A stretch of DNA of 64,000 bases. Source: an uncultured Bacteroidales bacterium (lineage in GTDB: Bacteria > Bacteroidota > Bacteroidia > Bacteroidales > UBA932). The position numbers were made by a program, and so were the translations under genes. Location: positions 1 to 64,000 of the forward strand of contig CAMHST010000001.1 of assembly GCA_946187865.1 (NCBI GenBank), written 5' to 3'. A model generated the notes under the pieces. That model was not told the DNA's origin, did not search any database, and saw only the letters and a program-made list of their open reading frames with translations. This document shows, one piece after another, positions 49,612 through 58,500 of this stretch. How positions within the stretch are numbered: the stretch's first letter is position 1; each line of letters starts with the position of its first letter.

Positions 49612-50730
49612 GGACAGGGGTGCAATGAGGCAGAGCGACAGGCGGGCGGCGTGATCTTCCGAGAGTACGCCGGCTTTCCGGAGGCCTTCTACCGTACAGG
49701 CTTCTGCCCGGTTATGCTGGCGGTACAGGACGATACCGTGGGCTTCGGCCTTGGAGATATACGGGTGGCGGGCCAATTCCGCCTCCGGAAGGGTCCAGAG
49801 CGGGTATGGAGCCGGCGGAGAACAGCTGATCAGGTCGCTCAGGCCGTCGTATTTTTCCCGGTCGAAGCGATAGATTTCCAGCAGCTGCTCCGGATGCGAA
49901 TACCCGCCCAGCTCTTCCCGGTAGCTGATCATTTTGGCGGCAAACCAGGGGCCGATACCAGGAAGGGTTACCAGCGCGGCGCTGTCGGCCCGGTTGATGT
50001 CGATTTTGGGGATGTCGATGTAGGGCGCCAGCCGCTCATACACGGAATCGGCCACCACGTACGACTTGGCAAAATCCGTCTTTCTGCGGAAGCGGCCGCC
50101 CTTTTCCCGATAGCGGACGATGGAGAGCGCCTGCTTTTCAGAGAACCCCAGCCGCTGCAAGTCCTCCGCCGAGACCGTATTGGGGTTGAACCGGAAGTTC
50201 TCCACCCGGCGTGGCTGCGCCTTCTCCCGCACCGCCCGGACCGCCGCCGAATGCACCGCATTCTTCCGCACCACCACCGCACCGGCCTTCTTGCTTCGTC
50301 CGGCTTCGGCGTTGTTTCCAAGGGCATCAACCTTTTTGCTTCGTCCGGCTTCGGAGATGCCGCCAGGGGCATCGGCCTTCTTTTTTGCCCCTGGAGGCAT
50401 CTCTGAAGCCCTATCACCTGAAGCCCTATCACCTGAAACCCTGTCAGCAACCACCGGATCTTCGGATGCAATGAAAGAGGCCGATGCATCCGACGATTCC
50501 GCGGCTTCCGGAGAGAAATCGGCCTCCCGGAGGATTTCTTCGGCCAGGGCACGGTCTATCACATACACCGTGTCCGGCCGGTCCCGGTTGGCCTGGATAC
50601 GCATTACCGCAGCTTTGTGCACGAACAAAGCCACTTCATAACCGATAATCAGGAATACCAGGGCGATGGCGCCCGTTACGAAACTGCCGTGAAGGCTACT
50701 CCCCTTCCGTTTGTCCTTCCCCTCTTTCAT
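49579..50730 (-). CDS. ComEA-like helix-hairpin-helix membrane protein with variable repeat region
   Basis: A 383-residue protein: one N-terminal membrane segment (GSFVTGAIALVFLIIGYEVALFV), an extracytoplasmic low-complexity region (about 70-165), then HhH DNA-binding domains from about 175: FRFNPNTVSAEDLQRLGFSEKQALSIVRYREKGGRF, IDINRADSAALVTLPGIGPWFAAKMISYREELGGY, and a third degenerate unit. HhH proteins of this type bind DNA without sequence preference; in other phyla ComEA takes part in DNA uptake, but here that is inference. The low-complexity part contains tandem repeats of 5 and 15 residues. The N-terminus overlaps rsmI by 35 bp. The 3' end is duplicated in the spacer. Confidence 0.75.
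   Translation of the reverse strand: MKEGKDKRKGSSLHGSFVTGAIALVFLIIGYEVALFVHKAAVMRIQANRDRPDTVYVIDRALAEEILREADFSPEAAESSDASASFIASEDPVVADRVSGDRASGDRASEMPPGAKKKADAPGGISEAGRSKKVDALGNNAEAGRSKKAGAVVVRKNAVHSAAVRAVREKAQPRRVENFRFNPNTVSAEDLQRLGFSEKQALSIVRYREKGGRFRRKTDFAKSYVVADSVYERLAPYIDIPKIDINRADSAALVTLPGIGPWFAAKMISYREELGGYSHPEQLLEIYRFDREKYDGLSDLISCSPPAPYPLWTLPEAELARHPYISKAEAHGIVLYRQHNRAEACTVEGLRKAGVLSEDHAARLSLCLIAPLSDIGPRKNGQK
50336..50450. repeat. Short in-frame tandem repeats inside the HHH-protein gene
   Basis: Three near-identical 15-bp units (AAGCCCTATCACCTG type) at about 50405-50449 encode RVSGD-RASGD-RAS on the minus strand. Next to them, at 50291-50354, a 19-bp segment TTGCTTCGTCCGGCTTCGG recurs with a 45-bp period, encoding AEAGRSKK/SEAGRSKK. 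All periods are multiples of three, so changes in copy number keep the frame. Confidence 0.8.
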
Positions 50731-51430
50731 ACCGCCTCTTTTTTTCCGATTTCACCGGCTCTGCGCCGGCCACTACAATGACAATTTCCCCTTTGGGTTC
50801 ATGCTCCCGGAACCAGTCCGCCACTTCCTGGAGGGTGCCCCGGCGGTGCTCCTCGTGCACCTTGGAGATTTCCCGCGCCACCGAACAGCGGCGCTCCCCG
50901 CCGAAGTGTTCCGAGAGCTGCTCCAGCGTTTTCACCAGCCGGTAGGGCGACTCGTAAAAGACCATCGTCCGGGTTTCCGCGGACAGCTGCTGCAGGAGCG
51001 TCTGGCGGCCCTTTTTCTGGGGCAGGAAGCCTTCGAAGCAGAAACGGTCACAGGGAAGGCCGGAAGACACCAGCGCCGGGATGCAGGCCGTTGCCCCAGG
51101 AAGCGTCTGGACCTCAATGCCTTCTTCCGCGCAAGTGCGCACCAGCAAGAAACCGGGGTCCGAAATGCCCGGCGTGCCGGCATCGCTGATCAGGGCCACG
51201 TTGAGCCCGCCCAGGATGCGCTCTTTGATGAGCTGGACCGTCTGGTGCTCGTTGAATTTGTGATGGCTCTGCAGACGGGCCTGGATGCCGTAATGATGCA
51301 GCAGCACCGAACTGGTGCGGGTGTCCTCCGCCAGCACCAGATCCGCCTCCCGAAGCACCTGAACGGCCCGGTAAGTCATGTCTTCCAGATTCCCCACCGG
51401 TGTGGGGACGATATAAAGTTTCCCTGCCAT
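50696..51430 (-). CDS. rsmI: 16S rRNA (cytidine-1402-2'-O)-methyltransferase RsmI
   Basis: Methylates the ribose of C1402 in the decoding centre of 16S rRNA. The 244-residue SAM enzyme of the tetrapyrrole methylase fold begins MAGKLYIVPTPVGNLEDMTYRAVQVL, has AEDTRTSSVLLHHYGI, LISDAGTPGISDPGFLLV, LPGATACIPALVSSGLPCDRFCFEGFLPQKKGRQ and FYESPYRLVKTLEQL, all family hallmarks. It is shorter than the proteobacterial form and has a basic, charged tail (SEKKRRYERGEGQTEGE) that overlaps the HHH gene by 35 bp. Its ATG overlaps the stop of the acidic protein gene (TGATG). Confidence 0.95.
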   Translation of the reverse strand: MAGKLYIVPTPVGNLEDMTYRAVQVLREADLVLAEDTRTSSVLLHHYGIQARLQSHHKFNEHQTVQLIKERILGGLNVALISDAGTPGISDPGFLLVRTCAEEGIEVQTLPGATACIPALVSSGLPCDRFCFEGFLPQKKGRQTLLQQLSAETRTMVFYESPYRLVKTLEQLSEHFGGERRCSVAREISKVHEEHRRGTLQEVADWFREHEPKGEIVIVVAGAEPVKSEKKRRYERGEGQTEGE

Positions 51431-52119
51431 CAGCCCAGCTTTTTGCGGACAGCCATCATGAAACTGTACACCACATCCGAATGCAGGTTCCAGTCCGGGA
51501 AGTGCCTCCGGATATAGTCCACGGCCTGGTCCAGGGTGGTGAGCTCGTTCAGTTCCCGGATGGTGTTGTCGTACAGGGTGAAGTCTTCCTTGAACAGCGT
51601 GCCGATAAAAAGGGCCCGGTCGTACAGGGAGATGCCGCTGCGGATGTTTTTCACCTGCAGGCCAGGACGGTCTTTCCGCCAGGGAAGGTCTGCCGTGTCG
51701 TCCGGTTCAAGGGGCGCGGGAGCTTCTTCCTCCGCAGGAACATCGGCCGCAGGGACATCCCCCGCAGGCACCTCCACCGGAGCCTCTTCCGGTACGGACA
51801 AAACCTCCGGGCCGAACGCTTCCCCGTCCATCTCAACGTCCGTGAAATCCACCGGCGCAGCGTCCTGCACGGCAGCCTCTACAGGAACGTCCCCGGCCGA
51901 TGCCTCCTCCACGGCGGCCTCGTCCACCGGCGCGAAATCCACTGGAGGAAGATCCATCGGCGGCATGTCCGCTTCCGGGATATCGGCCTCCGGGACATCC
52001 GCCTCCTGCGCCTCCGCCTTCCAGGCCGACAGCTTCTCCTCCAAGGCCGCTACACGCTCTTTGAGCAGGGCGAGCTCCGCCTCGCATTCTTGCAAAAAAT
52101 CTGTATGAGTTTTGTCCAT
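51430..52119 (-). CDS. Acidic low-complexity protein with conserved-looking C-terminal domain
   Basis: A 229-residue protein without signal peptide. N-terminus: short coiled coil (TDFLQECEAELALLKERVAALEEKLSAWKAEAQ). Middle (about 38-150): very acidic Pro/Ala/Val-rich repeats such as EADVPEADIPEADMPP and PAGDVPAADVPAEEEAPAP, probably disordered. C-terminal about 85 residues look folded: NIRSGISLYDRALFIGTLFKEDFTLYDNTIRELNELTTLDQAVDYIRRHFPDWNLHSDVVYSFMMAVRKKLG. This end resembles a domain often found in Bacteroidales proteins of unknown role; I cannot name it. It is upstream of rsmI with overlapping codons and divergent from the thymidine kinase gene. Confidence 0.65.
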   Translation of the reverse strand: MDKTHTDFLQECEAELALLKERVAALEEKLSAWKAEAQEADVPEADIPEADMPPMDLPPVDFAPVDEAAVEEASAGDVPVEAAVQDAAPVDFTDVEMDGEAFGPEVLSVPEEAPVEVPAGDVPAADVPAEEEAPAPLEPDDTADLPWRKDRPGLQVKNIRSGISLYDRALFIGTLFKEDFTLYDNTIRELNELTTLDQAVDYIRRHFPDWNLHSDVVYSFMMAVRKKLG

Positions 52120-52126
52120 AAATGAC

Positions 52127-52134
52127 TATATTTG
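52127..52134 (+). promoter_or_regulatory. -7 box of the thymidine kinase gene
   Basis: TATATTTG, exact TAnnTTTG match, 27 bp before the ATG at 52162. It argues against the TTG start at 52132 in the ORF track, which lies within the box. Confidence 0.6.
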
Positions 52135-52161
52135 CATTCAAGCACCAACAAAGTTACGGAA

Positions 52162-52740
52162 ATGTTTTTGGAAAATGCAAAAAAAGCGGGCTGCATCGAA
52201 GTGATTTGCGGCTCCATGTTCTCCGGCAAAACGGAGGAACTGATCCGGAGGCTCAAAAGGGCCCAGTTCGCCAAACAGAAAATCGCCACTTTCAAACCCA
52301 CGATAGACAAGCGCTACTCAGATCTGGACGTTGTCTCGCACGACTCCCACAGCATTTCCTGTACGCCTATCAAATCCCCGTCCCGGATGCTCCAGATAGA
52401 CCCTGACGTGCAGGTGGTGGGCATCGACGAAGCCCAGTTCTTCGACGAGAGCATCATCCCCGTATGCCAGGAACTGGCAAACCGGGGCGTCCGCGTGATC
52501 ATCGCCGGACTGGACACGGATTACCTGGGCAAGCCCTTCGGCCCCATGCCCGGGCTGATGGCCATCGCGGAGGATGTGCAGAAGGTACACGCCATCTGCG
52601 TACGCTGCGGTTCCCTGGCCAACCATTCCCATCGGCTCTCCGCCTCCAAGAAACTGGTGGTGCTGGGAGAGAAAGACACCTATGAGCCCCTGTGCCGGGA
52701 ATGCTACCAAAAAGCCCTTGCAGAAGATGCGCAGCAATAA
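52162..52740 (+). CDS. tdk: Thymidine kinase
   Basis: Phosphorylates thymidine for nucleotide salvage. The 192-residue type II enzyme has the P-loop [18 protein letters not shown] near residue 20, the second phosphate-binding Asp in [12 protein letters not shown], the lasso region [34 protein letters not shown] with the first two zinc ligands, and CRECY with the second pair. I chose the ATG at 52162 because a promoter box overlaps the earlier in-frame codons. The DUF1232 gene starts 14 bp before its end. Confidence 0.95.
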   Translation: MFLENAKKAGCIEVICGSMFSGKTEELIRRLKRAQFAKQKIATFKPTIDKRYSDLDVVSHDSHSISCTPIKSPSRMLQIDPDVQVVGIDEAQFFDESIIPVCQELANRGVRVIIAGLDTDYLGKPFGPMPGLMAIAEDVQKVHAICVRCGSLANHSHRLSASKKLVVLGEKDTYEPLCRECYQKALAEDAQQ

Positions 52741-53125
52741 GAACCTGTCGGCAGAAGACCTCCCCGTCTATCAGGGAGAATACAACGAGGACAAACTCTG
52801 GAAAAAAGTGGGCAAGATCGCCAAAAAGGCCGGCATCAAGCTCATCTACTACGTCCTGCTGCTGTATTATGTCCTCAAAGACCCTTCCACCCCCGCCCGC
52901 TACCGCATGGTCATCATGGGAGCCCTGGGCTATTTCATCCTCCCGGCCGATGTAATCCCGGACCTGCTCCCCTTTGCGGGCATGGCCGACGACTGGGCCG
53001 CCCTGATTGCGGCCGTCAGCTTTGTGGCATCGGCCATCACCCCCGCCATCAAGGAAAAGGCCAAGGCGCAGCTGCGCGCCTGGTTCGGGGATTATGACGA
53101 TTCCCAGCTGGGGGAAATGGCTTGA
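52727..53125 (+). CDS. DUF1232 (YkvA-like) membrane protein
   Basis: A 132-residue protein with the DUF1232 core: [62 protein letters not shown]. The YFILPxDxIPDLxPxxGxxDD motif is the family signature. Two or three hydrophobic helices suggest a small inner-membrane protein. Family function is unknown to me. I chose the ATG at 52727, which overlaps the thymidine kinase end by 14 bp in another frame; the longer ORF is the shadow of tdk. The GH3 gene starts 26 bp downstream. Confidence 0.85.
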   Translation: MRSNKNLSAEDLPVYQGEYNEDKLWKKVGKIAKKAGIKLIYYVLLLYYVLKDPSTPARYRMVIMGALGYFILPADVIPDLLPFAGMADDWAALIAAVSFVASAITPAIKEKAKAQLRAWFGDYDDSQLGEMA

Positions 53126-53151
53126 AACCAAACCAACAACCAATAACTGAC

Positions 53152-55458
53152 ATGAAAAGAATCTTCCTTCTGACTGCAGCCGCACTGAGCTTCTTCTGCA
53201 GTTGCAGTAACGGTTCCGGGTCGGCTTCGGCCGACGCCAAAATGGACCGCTTTATCGACAATCTGATGGGCAAAATGACGCTGGAACAGAAGATCGGCCA
53301 GCTGAACCTGCATTCCGCCTCCGGCTTCGTGTCGGCGCTCCGCGTCACCGAAGAAGACGAGAACGTGAAACTGCTCCGCGCCGGAAAGCTGGGCGGCATC
53401 TATGGCAGCGGAAACGTGGAGTATCTGCGCGACATCCAGAAAATCGCCATGGAATCCGGCGCCGGCATCCCCCTGATTACCGGCATGGACGTCATCCACG
53501 GCTACCAGACCGTATTCCCGGTTCCTCTGGCCCTTTCCACCTCCTGGAATCCGGAGATGGTGGAAAAGACCGCCCGCATCGCCGCCAAGGAAGCGTCGGC
53601 CAGCGGCATCAACTGGGTGTTCAGCCCCATGGTGGACATCTGCCGCGACGCCCGCTGGGGCCGAATCGTGGAAGGCGGCGGTGAAGACCCTTTCCTGGGC
53701 GGTGAACTGGCCAAGGCCTATGTGTACGGCTACCAGGGCCGCGACGGCGTATATGACAATACGGACGTGATGACCTGCGTCAAACACTACGCCCTTTACG
53801 GCGGAGCAGAGGCCGGCCGCGACTACAACTCCGTATTCCTGAGCCGGCAGGAAGCCCTGAACGGCTACCTGCGCCCGTATCAGCAGGCCGCCTATGCCGG
53901 CGCCGCCAGCTACATGAGTTCCTTCAATGAATTCGAAGGCATTCCCGCCACCATGAACACCTACCTGATGGACGAACTCCTCCGCAAGGCCTGGGGCTTC
54001 GACGGCTTCATCGTGAGCGACGCCACCGCCGTGCTGGAAGAGGTGGCCCATGGCATCGGAGACCTCCAGGAAGTGTCGGCCCGTTCCCTCCAGGCCGGTC
54101 TGGACATGGACATGAACTCCGACGGCTTCGTGGGCACCCTGGAGAAATCCCTTCAGGAAGGCCGCATTTCCAAGGCCGATATAGACCGCGCCTGCCGCCG
54201 CATCCTGGAAGCCAAATACAAGCTGGGCCTGTTCGACGACCCTTACAAATACCTGGATCCGGAGCGTGCCGCCAAGGATGTCTATACGCCCGAACACCGG
54301 GCCTTCGCCCGCGAGGCCGCCCGTGAGTGCCTGGTGCTGCTGAAGAACGACGGCGTACTGCCGCTCAGGAAAGGAACCCGCGTTGCCGTGGTGGGTCCGC
54401 TGGCCCAAAATGGAGAAGCCATGGCTGGCAGCTGGTCCATGTCGTCCCACAATGCCGAGAGCGTGACCCTGTTCCAGGGCATCTCCGAAGTCACCCCCGC
54501 CACCTATGCGGAAGGCAGCTGGCTCTTCAAGGACAAAGACCTGGAAGAGAGCATCCTGTACGGCATGATCAAATACTTCGCCCCCAACTACCCCATCCCT
54601 GAGCTCCACACCGTTCCCCAGCAGAAGCTGGTGGCCGACGCCGTTGCCAAGGCCCGTCAGGCCAACGTAGTAATCGCCTGCGTGGGTGAGGTGCCCAATA
54701 TGAACGGCGAAGGTGCCTCCCGCACGGACATCTCCATGCCGGACGCCCAGCTGGAACTCCTGAAGGCCCTGAAAGCCACCGGAAAGCCCGTCGTGATGGT
54801 GCTCGTGACCGGTCGTCCGCTCACCCTGAACTGGGAAAACGAGAACATGGACGCCATCCTCAACGTGTGGTCCCCGGGCTCTGAAGGCGGTCATGCCGTG
54901 GCAGACGTGCTCTTCGGCGACTACGCCCCTTCCGCCAAGCTCACCACCACCTTCCCGCGTGCCGTGGGTCAGCTGCCGCTCTATTACAACCACAAGAGCA
55001 CCGGCCGTCCGCACCCGGATTACGAGCCTTACCGGAAGTTTACCAGCTGCTATGAAGACGAGCTGAACGGGCCGCTGTATCCCTTCGGTTTCGGCCTGTC
55101 CTACACCACCTTCGCGTACTCCCCTGTTACTCTGAGCGCCGCTGAGATGCCGCTCAGCGGCTCCGTGACCGCCTCCGTGACCGTGACCAACACCGGTTCC
55201 CGCGATGCCGATGAAATTGTGCAGTTATACATCCACGACATCTACGCCACCTCCACCCGTCCGGTGAAGGAACTGAAGGGCTTCAAGAAGGTGCACATCG
55301 CGGCCGGAGCGTCCGTCAAGGTAGATTTCACCCTAACCGCGGAAGAACTCTCCTACTTCAACCACGACTGCGAGTGGGTCTGTGAACCCGGCGACTTTGA
55401 AATCATGGCCGGCCCCGACAGCGAACGCCTGCAGAAGGCCGTCCTCACGGTGAAATAA
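53152..55458 (+). CDS. GH3 beta-glucosidase (BglX-like), secreted
   Basis: A 768-residue exported enzyme (AAALSFFCSCSNGSGS, probably a lipoprotein). The N-terminal (alpha/beta)8 domain (about 30-360) has KMTLEQKIGQLNLHSASG, GIPLITGMDVIHGYQTVFPVPLALSTSWN, FSPMVDICRDARWGRIVEGGGEDPFLG and the nucleophile Asp near 289 in GFDGFIVSDATAVLEE. The second alpha/beta sandwich domain follows (LLKNDGVLPLRKGTRVAVVGPLA), then a C-terminal FN3-like domain (TNTGSRDADEIVQLYIHD, PVKELKGFKKV). It probably hydrolyses beta-glucosides in the periplasm. The ATG at 53152 gives the signal peptide; the TTG at 53122 in the ORF track lies in the previous gene. The GH2 fusion gene follows with its own promoter. Confidence 0.95.
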   Translation: MKRIFLLTAAALSFFCSCSNGSGSASADAKMDRFIDNLMGKMTLEQKIGQLNLHSASGFVSALRVTEEDENVKLLRAGKLGGIYGSGNVEYLRDIQKIAMESGAGIPLITGMDVIHGYQTVFPVPLALSTSWNPEMVEKTARIAAKEASASGINWVFSPMVDICRDARWGRIVEGGGEDPFLGGELAKAYVYGYQGRDGVYDNTDVMTCVKHYALYGGAEAGRDYNSVFLSRQEALNGYLRPYQQAAYAGAASYMSSFNEFEGIPATMNTYLMDELLRKAWGFDGFIVSDATAVLEEVAHGIGDLQEVSARSLQAGLDMDMNSDGFVGTLEKSLQEGRISKADIDRACRRILEAKYKLGLFDDPYKYLDPERAAKDVYTPEHRAFAREAARECLVLLKNDGVLPLRKGTRVAVVGPLAQNGEAMAGSWSMSSHNAESVTLFQGISEVTPATYAEGSWLFKDKDLEESILYGMIKYFAPNYPIPELHTVPQQKLVADAVAKARQANVVIACVGEVPNMNGEGASRTDISMPDAQLELLKALKATGKPVVMVLVTGRPLTLNWENENMDAILNVWSPGSEGGHAVADVLFGDYAPSAKLTTTFPRAVGQLPLYYNHKSTGRPHPDYEPYRKFTSCYEDELNGPLYPFGFGLSYTTFAYSPVTLSAAEMPLSGSVTASVTVTNTGSRDADEIVQLYIHDIYATSTRPVKELKGFKKVHIAAGASVKVDFTLTAEELSYFNHDCEWVCEPGDFEIMAGPDSERLQKAVLTVK

Positions 55459-55523
55459 GCTTCTTTTAAAGAAATTGATAGGATAAAAACAGTTTCTGAA
55501 ATAAAAGAAAGAGTCTGGGCTGT

Positions 55524-55531
55524 TATCTTTG
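55524..55531 (+). promoter_or_regulatory. -7 box of the GH2 fusion gene
   Basis: TATCTTTG, exact TAnnTTTG match, 19 bp before the ATG pair at 55551/55554, in a 92-bp AT-rich spacer after the GH3 stop. Confidence 0.55.
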
Positions 55532-55550
55532 CATTCAGTAAAATGTGCAA

Positions 55551-58500
55551 ATGATGAACAGTTTCAGACCCTTTCTTTTTGTCTTTGCCCTGACGGGCCT
55601 CTCGCTCAGTCTCCGGGCCGAGGAACGGAATTTCAGCAAAGGCTGGGAATTCTCCCGGGATTCCCTTGCAACCGTTAAAACAGTGGACCTCCCCCACGAT
55701 TTCAGCATGGAACCTGCCGTAGAGGCCGAAGGCGTCACTACCATGGGCCCTTTCACCAGTGCCTCCGCCAACGGCCGCGCCATGGGCTACCTGGGCGGCG
55801 GAACCGGCTGGTACCGGAAAACCTTCACCGTCGCCCCGGAAGAGGCAGGGAAACGGTTTTCCCTGCTCTTTGACGGCGCCTACATGGAAACCGACGTCAC
55901 CGTGAACGGGAAACCAGCCGGCAGCCACAAGAACGGATATACGCCTTTTTATTTCGACATCACGGACCTTCTGCTCGCTCCCGGAGAGGCCAACGAAGTC
56001 ATCGTCAAAGTCCGGAATATCGGCCGCAACACCCGCTGGTACAGCGGCTCCGGCCTGTATAGGGAAGTCTCCCTGGTGGTTACAGAGCCTGTGCATGTGG
56101 CCCAGTGGGGCGTCAATGTGACCACACCGTCCGTTTCCAAGGCCGATGCCGAAGTGCTGGTCGCCGTCTCCGCCGTCAATGACACCCGCAAGCGCACGGA
56201 CATCCAGGCCGTCGTTTCCATCCTGGACGCCGCCGGGACCTGTGTCGCCGAGGGAAAGGCGTCCCTCCGCCTCAATGCGGCGGCATCGGCCCAGGGCAAA
56301 GTGAATATGAAAGTGGAGAGGCCCCGCCTCTGGGACACGGAGCATCCCCATCTCTATACCGCCCGCGTAGAGTTGAAAAGCAAGGACGGCACCCTCCTGG
56401 ACAGCTACGAGCAGCGTTTCGGCATTCGCTCCATCGCGTGTGACGCACAGGACGGTCTCCGCATCAACGGTGAGCCTGTCCTTCTCAGGGGCGGCTGCGT
56501 CCATCACGACAACGGCCTGCTGGGAGCCGCCGCTTACCGCACGGCCGAATACCGCCGGGTGCGCCAGCTCAAGGAAAGCGGCTACAATGCCGTCCGCTGC
56601 GCCCACAACCCGCCTTCCCGCTATTTCCTGGAAGCCTGCGACGAACTGGGCCTGCTGGTAATGGACGAGTTCACCGACATGTGGGAACAGCCCAAGAATA
56701 CAGACGACTACTCCCGGTTCTTCGTAGAATGCTGGGAAAGCGACCTTACCGATATGATGCTGCGGGACCGGAACCATCCGTCCATCATCCTTTGGAGCAT
56801 CGGCAATGAAATTCCCAACTGGAGCATCAAGGATGCCTCCCGGATCGGGAAACAGCTCAGCGACAAGGTCCGTCAGCTGGATCCCACCCGCCTGGTCACC
56901 CAGGGCATTACAGGCGCTTACATCCACCTGGAATGGGACAATTCCCAGTACACTTTCCAGCATCTGGACGTGAGCGGTTACAACTACCTCCGCCATCTTT
57001 ACGAAGGCGACCATGCAAAATTCCCCGACCGGGTGATCGTAGGGACCGAATCCTATCCCAACCAGTCCTATGCCTACTGGAAGGACGTGGAGGAGAAGCC
57101 TTATGTCATCGGTGACTTTGTCTGGACGGCCCTGGACCATCTGGGAGAGGCCGGGCTGGGTTCCAGCCGCTATGTACCGGCCGACCAGCCCGAGCGCCAG
57201 ATGCCGCAGTCCCAGACCTCGATGGGTCCCAAGGAGAACCAGAATCCGGCCATGATGTGGTTCGGAGGTGGCGGAAACGCCCCTGCCGGTGCCCCGCGCA
57301 TGCCGCAGGTGCAGTTCCCGGCCACCTACGTGAATTACTGCGGTGACATCGACCTCGTCGGGGATGTGAAGCCGCAGGGACGCTACCGCCGGGTGATGTG
57401 GGATGTTTCTCCGCTGGAGATCCTGGTTCACGAACCCATGCCGGAGAATACCAAAGAGACCATGGGCCTCTGGGGCTGGCAGCGTGAGGAATCTCTCTGG
57501 TACTTCCCCGGCCATGAGGGCGAGAAAGTGCAGGTCCGCGTATTCACCAAGGAGCCGCAGGTGCGCCTGGAAGTGAACGGCAAGGTCGTGGGGATCCAGA
57601 ACACGGACGACAACCTCACAGCCACCTTCGAAGGTGTCGAATACTTGCCTGGCAAGTTGGTCGCCATCTCGCTCCGCGACGGCAAGGAAATGGAGAGCCG
57701 CGTGCTCCGTACCCCCGGAAAACCCGCCGCCGTCCGCATCCTCCGCGAGCGCTACAACGTAGCCGATGACTTGGTCTTCCTGAAACTGGAAGTGATTGAC
57801 AATGAAGGAGTCATCGTTCCGGACACCTTTAAGCTGAACATCAATGTGCAGGGAGCGGAGTTTGTCGCTTCCGGCAACGGCTCGATCAGCGGGATGGAGA
57901 GTTTCGGCTCCCATACTCCCCTTACTCACCTCGGCGGTGCCATGGTGATTGTGCGTCCGGACAGTCCGGAGGCCATCGTGGATGTGACGGCCGCCTGCGA
58001 AGGACTTGAGACAGGCCGTGCCATCTTCGACGGCAAAGGCCAGGACATCCTGAAAAAAGACATCGGCGTTGGGCTTTGCTCGGTCATCGGCATCGGGGCC
58101 GATTTCGAGGATTCCGTCCGCCGGGTGGCGCAGACAGGCGCCACCTATGTAGAGATGAACAACTTCATGGGCGGCCGCATGTTCGGGCTCACACCTCAGG
58201 AAACCAGGGCCATCATGGACAAATACGGCCTTCGCGTGGTTTCAGACGTCACCATGGCCAGCGCCATCGAAGATACCCCTGAATATCTGGCCCGCTGGGA
58301 GGAGACCTTCAAGGAAGACGCCGTCCTGGGCGTGAAGTACGTAGCCATGACCGCCAACATGTTCTGGGGCAACGAGGAGCACGCCCTCACCTGCTGTCAG
58401 GTACTGGATAAGATCGGCGCCATCGCCAAGAAATACGGCATCCAGTTCCTCTATCACCTGCACAACATCGAGTTCAACCCGCTGGTGGATTCCGACAAGC

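Noticed and set aside
49579-50730. Claim that the HHH protein is a competence factor
   Set aside because: Only the HhH domain and membrane anchor support it; no other DNA-uptake gene is in the window.
52132-52161. TTG start adding ten residues to thymidine kinase
   Set aside because: It overlaps the TATATTTG -7 box, so it would lie upstream of the transcript, and family members begin near the downstream ATG.
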